From contig CAKZJM010000216.1 of NCBI GenBank assembly GCA_936943315.1, forward strand, positions 1 through 7,948: DNA of 7,948 bases, in the 5' to 3' direction. How positions within the stretch are numbered: position 1 is the first letter of the stretch; every line of letters starts with the position of its first letter. The notes beneath the pieces were generated by a model. It made no database searches. It saw only the letters and a list, made by a program, of their open reading frames with translations, and was not told the origin of the DNA. The stretch comes from an uncultured Methylophilus sp. Lineage in GTDB: Bacteria > Pseudomonadota > Gammaproteobacteria > Burkholderiales > Methylophilaceae. A program made the translations under genes and the position numbers. Shown here in pieces: positions 1 through 6,000 of the stretch.

Positions 1-1279
1 GAAAACGGTAAGGGGGCAGCTCAAGCACAAACGGTTCGCGGCTCTCGAATTTGCGTTTAAACAGCATGGCCGTAATGAAAATGGTGGCAAAACTGACCAT
101 ATACAGCGAAAACAGCACCAAGGCGGCTTGCGAAGGCGGGAACAAAATGGCGATGATAAACAGGAATACCTGTAATCTGGCCGAGCACAGCGAAAGCGGG
201 ATGGTCAGCATGGTCAGCAAGCGCATGGGGCGGCTGCGCATCACGCGCGTGCCCATCAAGGCGGGCACATTACAACCAAAGCCCATCAGCATCATGACAA
301 AACCACGGCCATCCAGCCCCATTTTGGCCATCAGCGTATCCATCAGGAAGGCGGCGCGCGACAGGTAGCCGCTGTCTTCTACCATGCTCATGACCAGGAA
401 GAACAGCACAATAATCGGTACAAACGCCGCCACAGTACTAAAGCCTGTATAAAGCCCATCAAGCAAGAGGCCATTGAGCCAGGTAGGTAAGCTGGCCAAG
501 GCAGGCTCCAGGGCTTCACTACGCAGGCCGTCAAACAGCCAGCCCATGCCTTCTTGTAATGGCGCGCCCACGGTAAAAATAAACTGGAACAACAGAAATA
601 CCGATAACAGGAACAACGGCAAGCCCAGCCAAGGGTGCAGCAAGACTTTGTCCAGGCGGTCAGTCAGGCTGTGATTGAGTTGCAGCGGGAAATGCACAGT
701 GCGGTCAATGATCTGGTGCATTTCCTGTTCAATCGCATTGTCCATTTCCAACTTGCTGGCAATGCTTTCCGGCGTCACCAGGTTGGGTTTCTCTAACAGG
801 GTTTGAGCGGCCAGTTGCAACGCTTCCGGGCAGCCTTGACCATATTTGGCGCTGATGGTGCGTACCGGCAGCCCAAGCTGTTTGCTCATGGCTTCTGCAT
901 TGATAGTAATGCCTGCCCGTTTAGCCTCATCTTCCATATTCAACAGCAGCACGGCGGGTAATCCCAGCGCCCTGATTTGCAATGCCAGCGATAACTGGCG
1001 GTCAATCTGTGCGCTATTGAGGATGATCAGTACCAGGTCGACGGCATGGTGACTCAAGAAGTGCCTGACCACGTGTTCGTCATCAGAAAATCCATGCAAG
1101 TCATATAAGCCAGGTAAATCGACCAGCTCGGCAATATGGCCACCGAGCAGGATCTTTGCGCTCATTAAGTCGACGGTGATGCCAGGCCAGTTACCCACCC
1201 GGGCAGAGGCGCCACTTAAGCGGTTGAACAGGGTGGATTTGCCCGTATTAGGCATGCCGAGCAGGGCAACACGTTTCAT
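1..1279 (-). CDS. feoB: Ferrous iron transporter FeoB, N-terminal part (runs off left edge)
   Basis: FeoB is the inner-membrane Fe(II) permease with a cytoplasmic GTPase domain. The first 426 residues are visible and no stop occurs before the window edge. The G domain comes first: G1 is GMPNTGKST (residues 8-16), followed by GNWPGIT with the switch-I threonine (29-35), G3 DLPG (54-57), G4 NMED (114-117) and G5 SAK (143-145). A helical spacer follows. Hydrophobic segments begin near residue 220, and the pore motif GFGCNVPA lies at about 333-340, with the family's conserved cysteine. The last visible residues, ELPPYR, are also typical of FeoB. Full FeoB proteins are usually 600-780 residues, so roughly a third or more is missing. 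The start is fixed by the ATGA overlap with the feoA stop and by the closeness of G1 to the N-terminus, so translational coupling is likely. G1 carries Met where many FeoB proteins have Asn (GNPN). This position varies and does not suggest inactivity. Identification is very secure. Confidence 0.97.
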   Translation of the reverse strand, partial: MKRVALLGMPNTGKSTLFNRLSGASARVGNWPGITVDLMSAKILLGGHIAELVDLPGLYDLHGFSDDEHVVRHFLSHHAVDLVLIILNSAQIDRQLSLALQIRALGLPAVLLLNMEDEAKRAGITINAEAMSKQLGLPVRTISAKYGQGCPEALQLAAQTLLEKPNLVTPESIASKLEMDNAIEQEMHQIIDRTVHFPLQLNHSLTDRLDKVLLHPWLGLPLFLLSVFLLFQFIFTVGAPLQEGMGWLFDGLRSEALEPALASLPTWLNGLLLDGLYTGFSTVAAFVPIIVLFFLVMSMVEDSGYLSRAAFLMDTLMAKMGLDGRGFVMMLMGFGCNVPALMGTRVMRSRPMRLLTMLTIPLSLCSARLQVFLFIIAILFPPSQAALVLFSLYMVSFATIFITAMLFKRKFESREPFVLELPPYRF

Positions 1280-1530
1280 GCAGAAGTCGCTTCAGTCTGG
1301 TTGGGAGTGATAGGGTGCAAGTGTATGGCTTTGGCATCCTGCAAGCGGATAATGACATCGGTTGAGCCGATGCGGACATGCAGCGGCCCATTAAATGCCG
1401 CCTGGCGGATGACTTCAAGCTGCTTGCCTGCGCGGAACCCTAAGGCGCTCAGGCGCTGTGATAAAGCCTGTTCCGCGTGGATGCGGTCAATGATGGCAGT
1501 TTGCCCAGGTTTTAGTGCGTCAAGATGCAT
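1276..1530 (-). CDS. feoA: Ferrous iron transport protein FeoA
   Basis: FeoA is a small cytoplasmic SH3-like protein that assists or regulates FeoB in Fe(II) uptake. The 84-residue product has the family layout: an LKPGQTAII first strand (residues 6-14), the LSALGFRAGKQLEV core (27-40), the RQAAFNGPLHVRIG segment (42-55) and the closing strand IIRLQDAKAIHL (60-71). A polar tail of about 13 residues follows. Length matches the usual 75-85 residues. It is the first gene of the operon, and its TGA overlaps the feoB ATG. No good Shine-Dalgarno sequence precedes the ATG (the bases just before it read AACACCCTC), but the start agrees with the family N-terminus. A Fur-like palindrome sits 15 bases upstream of the start, which suggests iron-responsive repression (inference). 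Confidence 0.95.
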   Translation of the reverse strand: MHLDALKPGQTAIIDRIHAEQALSQRLSALGFRAGKQLEVIRQAAFNGPLHVRIGSTDVIIRLQDAKAIHLHPITPNQTEATSA

Positions 1531-1544
1531 GAGGGTGTTACAAA

Positions 1545-1559
1545 TGAGAATAATTCTTG
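1545..1559 (-). promoter_or_regulatory. Candidate Fur box upstream of feoAB
   Basis: The plus-strand sequence TGAGAATAATTCTTG contains a perfect inverted repeat, AGAAT-A-ATTCT (1547-1557). Compared with the 7-1-7 Fur consensus TGATAATNATTATCA it matches 10 of 14 informative positions. It lies 15 bases upstream of the feoA start, next to a weak -10-like TAAAAT (minus strand, about 1563-1568). feo operons are classic Fur targets, so repression under iron sufficiency is plausible. The site is imperfect and the promoter was not clearly resolved. Confidence 0.5.
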
Positions 1560-1641
1560 ATTTTATCTTAGATTGCCCGGCAAAGAAACGGTTCTATGTG
1601 CGTGGATGATATTGCAGTGATTGCAATACGCCATATACAGA

Positions 1642-1677
1642 CAATAAAAAAGCCAGTCTGGACTGGCTTTTTTATTG
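1642..1677 (-). terminator. Rho-independent terminator after the peptidyl-prolyl isomerase gene
   Basis: The arms 1642-1658 and 1661-1677 are perfectly complementary over 17 bases, with core GCCAGTC/GACTGGC flanked by an A run on one side and a T run on the other. In practice the loop must be a little wider than the two unpaired bases. Read on the minus strand, the hairpin lies 18 bases past the stop of the isomerase gene and ends in six T residues. It therefore ends the yciB-yciI-bolA-isomerase transcript and insulates feoAB. The symmetry makes it able to work in both directions. Confidence 0.9.
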
Positions 1678-1694
1678 ATTGCAGGGAATAAAGC

Positions 1695-2504
1695 TTATTT
1701 CTTCTCAAGCCCACTCACATCAATTTTTGCTTTGTCTTTCAGGCTCAACATGTATTTTTCAAGCTTGCGTTGTTGCAATGTACGCTCGATGCCTTCTTGT
1801 ACCTTCTCGTATGGAGGCGCTTGCAGTGCGCGGGTATCCACCAGTTTGATCACATGCCAGCCAAATTGTGATTGCACAGGCTCAGGTGTGGTTTCGCCTT
1901 TTTTCAGGCCGACCAACGCTTCAGCAAATGGCTTGACCATGCCTGCTGGAGAGAACCAGCCCAGATCGCCGCCTTTGTCTTTAGAACCTGGATCCTGTGA
2001 TTTCTCTTTGGCAATTTTGGCAAAGTCAGTGCCTTTTTTCAGGTCAGCAATAATCGCTTTGGCTTCAGCTTCTGTTTTGACCAGAATGTGGCGTGCGTTA
2101 TATTCCTTGTCGCCCAGTTCTTTTTTGTATTGCTCGTAACCTTCTTTTTTCTCAGCATCGGTCACCGGGTTTTTACGGATGAAGTCAGCCAAAAATGCGT
2201 TGACCAGCAACTTGCGGCGGGCGAGTTCTTCGCTGGCAATGAAATCTGGCTGTTTATCGATGCCCGCTTTTTGTGCTTCCTGGTAAGCCAGCTCAGAGCC
2301 AACCAGTTCGTTGACCACGGCGGCTTTCATGCCATCATTGGCTTTCTGGCCGGTACGGGCTTCGGCATCTCTCAAGATGAACTCTACCCAGGTTTTTTTA
2401 ATCGGTTTGCCGTTGACAGTGGCAATTGCATCGGCATCCGCCGCATACACATGTGGCAGTGCGCTAAAGCAAGCAATCGCCAACATTACTTTCAAAAATT
2501 TCAT
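1695..2504 (-). CDS. Periplasmic parvulin-type peptidyl-prolyl cis-trans isomerase
   Basis: This is a 269-residue secreted foldase of the PpiC/PrsA/SurA-like group, which speeds cis-trans isomerisation of peptide bonds before proline in exported proteins. A signal peptide covers residues 1-21 (MKFLK, a hydrophobic core, then HVYA before ADADA) with a likely signal peptidase I site after VYA. There is no lipobox cysteine, so the product should be soluble in the periplasm. Residues 25-125 form a SurA_N-like helical chaperone part (ATVNGKPI and a charged helix). The parvulin domain spans about 134-225: ARHILV with His139, SQDPGSKDKGGDLGWF (169-184), then FGWHVIKLVD with His217. A charged helical tail ends the protein. 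The start is supported by Shine-Dalgarno AAGGA (2511-2515) six bases ahead. It follows bolA by 57 bases and is probably the last gene of the yciB operon, possibly with extra transcription of its own. Confidence 0.93.
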   Translation of the reverse strand: MKFLKVMLAIACFSALPHVYAADADAIATVNGKPIKKTWVEFILRDAEARTGQKANDGMKAAVVNELVGSELAYQEAQKAGIDKQPDFIASEELARRKLLVNAFLADFIRKNPVTDAEKKEGYEQYKKELGDKEYNARHILVKTEAEAKAIIADLKKGTDFAKIAKEKSQDPGSKDKGGDLGWFSPAGMVKPFAEALVGLKKGETTPEPVQSQFGWHVIKLVDTRALQAPPYEKVQEGIERTLQQRKLEKYMLSLKDKAKIDVSGLEKK

Positions 2505-2510
2505 GCAATA

Positions 2511-2515
2511 TCCTT
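2511..2515 (-). promoter_or_regulatory. Ribosome binding site of the isomerase gene
   Basis: On the minus strand AAGGA stands six bases before the ATG at 2504. This is one of the clearest Shine-Dalgarno sequences in the window and fixes the start of the secreted isomerase in line with its signal peptide. Confidence 0.75.
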
Positions 2516-2561
2516 AAATATAACGATTTGAATTGGTGCGATATTAAAAAACAGGATTGTT

Positions 2562-2825
2562 TCAAATAAATGACTCATCAGTCGATAAGGCGTGAATACT
2601 GAGCGCGTGTATGCGATGAGGCATTAAATCTTGCAAACATTGATATACCATGCGATGGCGCATTATCTGTGATTTTCCTGAAAATAGCGAGCTTTTTACC
2701 TTGATGGTGAAATGCCCGCCTCCCGTGTTTCCAGCGTGTCCGCGGTGCAGATCGCTGTCATCCTGAATGTCCAGTTGTTCGGGCGCCAGCGACTGCAGGC
2801 GCTGTTCAATTTCTGCCTTGAGCAT
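2562..2825 (-). CDS. bolA: BolA family protein
   Basis: An 87-residue protein of the BolA/IbaG family. BolA proteins are small cytoplasmic proteins that bind monothiol glutaredoxins and Fe-S clusters, and some act in stress-related control of cell shape. The fold is visible: an N-terminal helix EIEQRLQSL (5-13), the loop SDLHRGHAG (24-32), strand GGGHFTIKV (35-43), SSLFSGKSQIMRHRMVY (45-61, the KxxxxRHRxVY signature), and the final IHALSI strand with the invariant His73. The ATG follows the yciI stop with no gap (TAAATG), so translation is probably coupled. There is no cysteine in the cluster-binding loop, so any ligands would be histidines. The last residues, STDESFI, are variable. Assignment to BolA itself rather than a paralogue such as IbaG is less certain than the family. 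Confidence 0.9.
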   Translation of the reverse strand: MLKAEIEQRLQSLAPEQLDIQDDSDLHRGHAGNTGGGHFTIKVKSSLFSGKSQIMRHRMVYQCLQDLMPHRIHALSIHALSTDESFI

Positions 2826-3125
2826 TTAGGGCAAGGTCTTTCTGAATGGCTTGACCAGCACCTGTCCGTATACCCCAGCATGTACGAACGGGTCGTCATT
2901 GGCCCAGTCGGTGGCGGCTTGCAATGATTCAAACTCTGCCACAATCAGGCTACCACTAAAGCCTGCTTCGCCAGGATCTACGCTGTCAATAGCGGGTAGT
3001 GGGCCTGCCAAAATCAAGCGGCCTTCACTTTGCAAATGTTGCAGCCTGGCCAGATGGGGCGGCCGATGCTGCTGGCGCAACGCCAGGCTGTTGGGTGTAT
3101 CTTGTGCATAAATCATGTAGAGCAT
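2826..3125 (-). CDS. yciI: YciI family protein
   Basis: A 99-residue protein with the YciI-like ferredoxin-like fold. Family members are small cytoplasmic proteins whose biological reaction is mostly unknown; a conserved histidine is thought to be part of a catalytic-looking pocket. Visible marks are MLYMIYAQDTPNSL (1-14), RPPHLARLQ with the conserved His24 (21-29), EGRLILAGPLPAID (34-47), GFSGSLIVAEF (55-65), and the C-terminal DDPFVHAGVYGQVLVKPFRK (77-96). The start is chosen because family members begin MLY..I. The ribosome site is weak (AAGAGA, about ten bases upstream). It lies 16 bases after yciB and abuts bolA, so it sits mid-operon. Length is normal for a single-domain member. Confidence 0.92.
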   Translation of the reverse strand: MLYMIYAQDTPNSLALRQQHRPPHLARLQHLQSEGRLILAGPLPAIDSVDPGEAGFSGSLIVAEFESLQAATDWANDDPFVHAGVYGQVLVKPFRKTLP

Positions 3126-3141
3126 GGCGGTTTTCTCTTAG

Positions 3142-3687
3142 TCAGGCGGAAGGCGTGTTTTGTTCAATCCAATGGTCTTTCAATGCAAACACCTGCACGA
3201 TAATAAAGACAAACATCAGGCTGGTGGCGCCAAACAGTTTGAAGTTGACCCAGTTTTCTTCGCTGAAGTGAAACGCGACATAGAGGTTCAACACGCCCAT
3301 GCCGATCAGGAATGCAATCCAGCACAGGTTCAGCCTGTCCCAGATCGCCAGCGGCGGAGCCATCATTTTGCCCAGCATGCTTTCAATCAGGTTGCGTTTG
3401 AGCGCGTAACGGCTAAACAGCAACACCAGGGCACCTATCCAGTAGATGGCAGTGGGTTTCCACATGATGTAGGTTTTGTCATGCAGCAACAGGGTAATGC
3501 CACCCAGAACCGTGATCACTGCACCATTGATCATGAGCATCTTGTCTATTTTGCCGCGCTTGATCCATAGCACCAGCATGAGCACCAGGGTGCTGATCAT
3601 GGCGACGGCGGTCGCAGTGAAAATACCGGCTTTTTTGTAGGCAATAAAAAAGAGGATGACGGGTAGTAAATCGGTAATGACTTGCAT
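3142..3687 (-). CDS. yciB: Septation protein A family inner membrane protein (YciB)
   Basis: A 181-residue polytopic membrane protein of the IspZ/YciB family. In enterobacteria YciB is linked to cell envelope synthesis and septation. About six hydrophobic segments can be seen: roughly 3-18, 22-42, 52-69, 78-96, 121-139 and 151-169. Family motifs are DLLPVILFFIAYK (6-18), INGAVITVLGGITLLLHD (53-70), KPTAIYWIGA (77-86), NLIESML (99-105), WDRLNLCWIAF (116-126) and LNLYVAFHFSEENWVNFK (133-150). Length is typical (about 180). It is the first gene of the minus-strand operon, and its promoter should lie in the divergent region upstream. The Shine-Dalgarno sequence is poor, but the start agrees with the family N-terminus. 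Confidence 0.95.
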   Translation of the reverse strand: MQVITDLLPVILFFIAYKKAGIFTATAVAMISTLVLMLVLWIKRGKIDKMLMINGAVITVLGGITLLLHDKTYIMWKPTAIYWIGALVLLFSRYALKRNLIESMLGKMMAPPLAIWDRLNLCWIAFLIGMGVLNLYVAFHFSEENWVNFKLFGATSLMFVFIIVQVFALKDHWIEQNTPSA

Positions 3688-3731
3688 GACTGGCTTCAGG
3701 GATCTGAATTCCTGCTATCTGTGAGGGCACT

Positions 3732-3761
3732 ATTTTGCTATGATTTCTGTCGAAATGTAAA
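3732..3761 (-). promoter_or_regulatory. Candidate promoter of the yciB operon
   Basis: On the minus strand TTTACA (3761-3756, five of six against TTGACA) is followed after 18 bases by CAAAAT (3737-3732, four of six against TATAAT). This would start transcription about 40 bases before the yciB ATG. The -10 match is modest, so this is only a reasonable guess. It overlaps the rightward promoter. Confidence 0.35.
3736..3744 (+). promoter_or_regulatory. Extended -10 promoter of the PHP-yciO-protease operon
   Basis: TGCTATGAT is an extended -10 element: the TG motif, one base, then TATGAT (five of six against TATAAT). No good -35 is found at the usual distance, as is common for this promoter type. 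Transcription would begin near 3751 and leave a leader of about 65 bases before the ATG at 3817. Confidence 0.5.
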
Positions 3762-3816
3762 GTTTGTACGATTTGTCGTGCATCCCTTCTCAATTAGCGG
3801 TGTCATCCTATCCATC

Positions 3817-4668
3817 ATGTCAGTTCCCATCGATTTACATTGCCACTCCACCATGTCGGATGGCTTACTGAGCCCCGAAGAGCTGGTGGCGCATGCCGCC
3901 GGTAAAGGCGTGCGGGTGCTGGCGCTGACCGATCATGATGAAGTGAGCGGGTTGGCACGGGCAAGGGCAGCGGCCGAACAGCATGATATTTCTTTTATTA
4001 ATGGCGTCGAAATTTCGGTAACCTGGAAAAAGCGCACCTTGCATGTGGTGGGCTTGCGGGTGGATGCGCAAAATGCCGCCTTGCTGACTGCTTTTAAAGA
4101 GGTACGTGAAGGCCGTGATGGACGTGCCCGGCAGATTGCAGAAGGCCTGGCCAAGGCAGGCATCGCCGGTGCTTACGAGGGTGCCAAAGAGATTGCCGGT
4201 AACAGCGTCATGACTCGCAGCCATTTTGCCCAGTTTATTGTGAAACAGGGCCATGCGAAAAATATCAAGACCGTATTCAAGAAATATATGGTGAAAGGCA
4301 AGCCCGGCTATGTCAATCACGAGTGGATGAGCCTTGAGCAGGCGTTGACCTTGATTCGCGACAGCGGCGGGGTGGCGGTATTGGCCCATCCTGGCCGGTA
4401 TGACCTGGGGTTTGTGAATATGCATTTGCTGCTCAATGAGTTCAGGAACCTGGGCGGTGCCGCGATTGAAGTGGTGACAGGCAGCCATCAACCTCCGCAA
4501 TATGACCAGTTTGCCAAATTGGCGCACCGCTTTGATTTAAAGGCCTCGCAAGGCTCTGATTACCACGGGCCAGGCTTGTCTTATATGGAGATGGGCCGCT
4601 TGCCAGCCTTGCCTTCTGGCTGCGTGCCTGTATGGCAGGATTGGCCGGAAGCCAGTCGCTTACAATAG
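3817..4668 (+). CDS. PHP-domain phosphoesterase, YciV/RNase AM type
   Basis: A 283-residue cytoplasmic metal-dependent phosphoesterase. E. coli YciV of this family acts as a 5'-to-3' exoribonuclease (RNase AM), and relatives hydrolyse 3',5'-nucleoside bisphosphates. Metal-binding motifs are all present: DLHCHSTMSDG with His8, His10 and Asp15; LTDHDEVSG with Asp39 and His40; GVEIS with Glu65; LHVVGL with His76; RSHF (134-137); AHPGRY with His191; and GSDYHGPG with Asp248 and His250. The stretch FKKYMVKGKPGYV (154-166) is also close to the YciV pattern. The ATG at 3817 is chosen because family members start a few residues before DLHCHS. An in-frame TTG at 3682 would add 45 residues unlike the family and lies upstream of the promoter. 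No strong Shine-Dalgarno sequence is visible. yciO follows seven bases after the stop, as in many betaproteobacteria. Confidence 0.93.
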   Translation: MSVPIDLHCHSTMSDGLLSPEELVAHAAGKGVRVLALTDHDEVSGLARARAAAEQHDISFINGVEISVTWKKRTLHVVGLRVDAQNAALLTAFKEVREGRDGRARQIAEGLAKAGIAGAYEGAKEIAGNSVMTRSHFAQFIVKQGHAKNIKTVFKKYMVKGKPGYVNHEWMSLEQALTLIRDSGGVAVLAHPGRYDLGFVNMHLLLNEFRNLGGAAIEVVTGSHQPPQYDQFAKLAHRFDLKASQGSDYHGPGLSYMEMGRLPALPSGCVPVWQDWPEASRLQ

Positions 4669-4675
4669 TTTTCCT

Positions 4676-5287
4676 ATGGCACAGTATTTCATTATTCACG
4701 CGGAAAATCCGCAGACCAGACTGATCCAGCAAGCCGTGCAATTACTCAAGCAAGGCGGCGTTCTGGCCTGTCCCACGGATTCCAGTTATGCACTGGTTTG
4801 CCTCATGGAGTTCAAGGACGCGCAAACGCGTATTCGCCGCTTGCGTGGGGTGGACGACGAACATCCGTTCACACTGATCTGCCGTGACCTGGCTGAGATT
4901 GGCACGTATGCCAAAGTCAATAATAGCCAGTTTCGCCTGCTGAAGGCGCTCACGCCTGGCGCATACACTTTTTTGCTTGAAGCCAGCCGAGAAGTTCCGC
5001 GCCGGTTACACCATCCCAAACGCAGTACCATCGGCCTGCGTGTGCCCAAACATATCGTGGTGCAAGCCTTGCTGGAGGCCTTAGACTCGCCTATGCTAAG
5101 CATGACCTTGCAGCTGCCAGGCGACGAAACGCCTATGTCGGTAGGCTGGGAGATCCGCGAAACCCTGGAGCATCAGATTGATGCTGTGATAGATAGTGAT
5201 ATTGTGCATGTTGGCGCGACCACTGTGCTGGATTTGACTGAAGACCCACCTGAGCTGGTGCGCGCGGGTGTCGCACCCTGGCCTTAA
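4676..5287 (+). CDS. yciO: YciO-type Sua5/YrdC family protein
   Basis: A 203-residue protein of the YrdC/Sua5/YciO family. Members such as TsaC and Sua5 make threonylcarbamoyl-AMP for the tRNA t6A modification; the YciO branch is a paralogue whose physiological role is unclear. Visible marks are GGVLACPTDSSYALVC (27-42), RIRRLRGVDDEHPFTLICRDL (52-72), TPGAYTFLLEASREVPRR (93-110), STIGLRVP (117-124), PMLSMTL (139-145) and TTVLDLTEDPPELVRAGV (182-199). The PTDSSYAL and HPFTLICRDL patterns place it with E. coli YciO rather than TsaC, whose motif is nearer PTETVYGLG. The ATG lies seven bases after the PHP gene stop, and no good ribosome site is seen, so translation may be coupled. Binding of nucleic acid or of ATP and threonine is inferred from the fold only. 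Confidence 0.92.
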   Translation: MAQYFIIHAENPQTRLIQQAVQLLKQGGVLACPTDSSYALVCLMEFKDAQTRIRRLRGVDDEHPFTLICRDLAEIGTYAKVNNSQFRLLKALTPGAYTFLLEASREVPRRLHHPKRSTIGLRVPKHIVVQALLEALDSPMLSMTLQLPGDETPMSVGWEIRETLEHQIDAVIDSDIVHVGATTVLDLTEDPPELVRAGVAPWP

Positions 5288-5296
5288 TGTTTTTTT

Positions 5297-5301
5297 GGAA
5301 G
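5297..5301 (+). promoter_or_regulatory. Ribosome binding site of the M50 protease gene
   Basis: GGAAG is placed eight bases before the ATG at 5310. It decides the start: the in-frame GTG at 5268 lies inside yciO and lacks such a site. Confidence 0.6.
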
Positions 5302-5309
5302 TATGTAGG

Positions 5310-5951
5310 ATGGAAGAACTCACCGTAGTACAAAAAATTGCCGCGTATGCCTTGCCGATCTTGTTTGCGATCACCGTGCATGAGGCGGCGCATGGCTATG
5401 CAGCCAAATATTTTGGCGACCTTACCGCCGAGCGCATGGGCAGGATCACCCTCAACCCGTTCAAACATATTGATCCCATTGGCACGATTCTGCTGCCTGC
5501 CTTGAGCATTATGCTGGGTGGGGTCTTGTTTGGTTGGGCCAAACCCGTGCCCGTCAATTTTGGCCAATTGCGGCGGCCAAAACAGGACATGCTCTGGGTT
5601 GCACTGGCAGGCCCGGCCTCCAATTTTGTCATGGCGGTCTGCTGGGGATTGCTGCTGGCAAGGGTTGGGCTGTTTCCTGAATCCTCTCAAGCCTACCTGT
5701 CACAGATGAGCCTGGCAGGCATACAGATCAACCTGGTGCTGCTGGTATTAAATCTGTTCCCTTTGCCGCCGCTGGATGGTGGCCGCATTGCCGTGAGCCT
5801 GTTGCCCATGAAAGCCGCCATCAAGTTCGCCCAGATCGAGCGCTATGGCATGTTTATCCTGATCGCTTTGTTATTTACCGGCATTCTGGGCATGTTGCTG
5901 TCGCCCGTATTGCGGTTTTTTCAGCAGTTATTGACGGTCATCATCATGTAA
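5310..5951 (+). CDS. Site-2 protease family (M50) membrane protein
   Basis: A 213-residue integral membrane zinc metalloprotease-like protein. Site-2 proteases cut substrates within the membrane. The zinc motif HEAAH is at 24-28 inside the first hydrophobic helix (ILFAITVHEAAHGYAAKYFGD). The conserved GRITLNPFKHIDPIGTILLP follows at 44-63, then GWAKPVPVN (75-83), ALAGPASNFVMA (98-109), and the second active-site motif NLFPLPPLDGGRI (148-160), whose Asp156 is the third zinc ligand. A final hydrophobic helix lies near 181-198. All catalytic residues are present. No PDZ domain exists, so it belongs to the small group found beside PHP and yciO genes in proteobacteria, whose substrates are unknown. 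Its start 22 bases after yciO and the same direction suggest one transcript. Confidence 0.93.
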   Translation: MEELTVVQKIAAYALPILFAITVHEAAHGYAAKYFGDLTAERMGRITLNPFKHIDPIGTILLPALSIMLGGVLFGWAKPVPVNFGQLRRPKQDMLWVALAGPASNFVMAVCWGLLLARVGLFPESSQAYLSQMSLAGIQINLVLLVLNLFPLPPLDGGRIAVSLLPMKAAIKFAQIERYGMFILIALLFTGILGMLLSPVLRFFQQLLTVIIM

Positions 5952-5957
5952 AAATGC

Positions 5958-5980
5958 TTGAGCAGCCAGTGGCTGCTCAA
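5958..5980 (-). terminator. Hairpin between convergent genes, probable terminator
   Basis: TTGAGCAGCC and GGCTGCTCAA form a perfect ten-base stem with a three-base loop. It stands seven bases after the protease stop and 20 bases from the end of the DUF748 gene. Read on the minus strand the stem is followed by GCA and five T residues, so it fits best as the terminator of the DUF748 gene. On the plus strand no T run follows, though it may still slow transcription of the protease operon. Confidence 0.65.
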
Positions 5981-6000
5981 AGGCTGAATACATCGGGGCG

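Noticed and set aside
1675..2139. A 154-codon plus-strand frame opposite the isomerase gene.
   Set aside because: It is antisense to a gene with a clear signal peptide and parvulin domain, and it begins within the terminator hairpin.
2505..2561. A possible separate promoter for the isomerase gene in the 57-base gap after bolA (TTGAAA, T run and TATATT on the minus strand).
   Set aside because: No pair of -35 and -10 elements has acceptable spacing, so it could not be supported as a promoter.
2578..2609. Apparent tandem repeat IHALS-IHALS at the end of BolA.
   Set aside because: The underlying codons differ at several places and the first copy is the family's conserved strand, so a recent duplication is not supported.
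3682..3816. A 45-codon N-terminal extension of the PHP gene from a TTG.
   Set aside because: The extension is unlike family members, begins over the yciB start codon and lies mostly upstream of the likely transcription start.
3865..4527. A 220-codon open frame on the minus strand opposite the PHP gene.
   Set aside because: It lies wholly inside a gene with all its catalytic motifs, its translation has no recognisable family pattern, and no ribosome site stands out. It is a shadow of codon bias.
5268..5309. A GTG start giving the M50 protein 14 extra residues and overlap with yciO.
   Set aside because: The ATG at 5310 has a Shine-Dalgarno sequence at good distance and matches the usual short N-terminus before the first helix.
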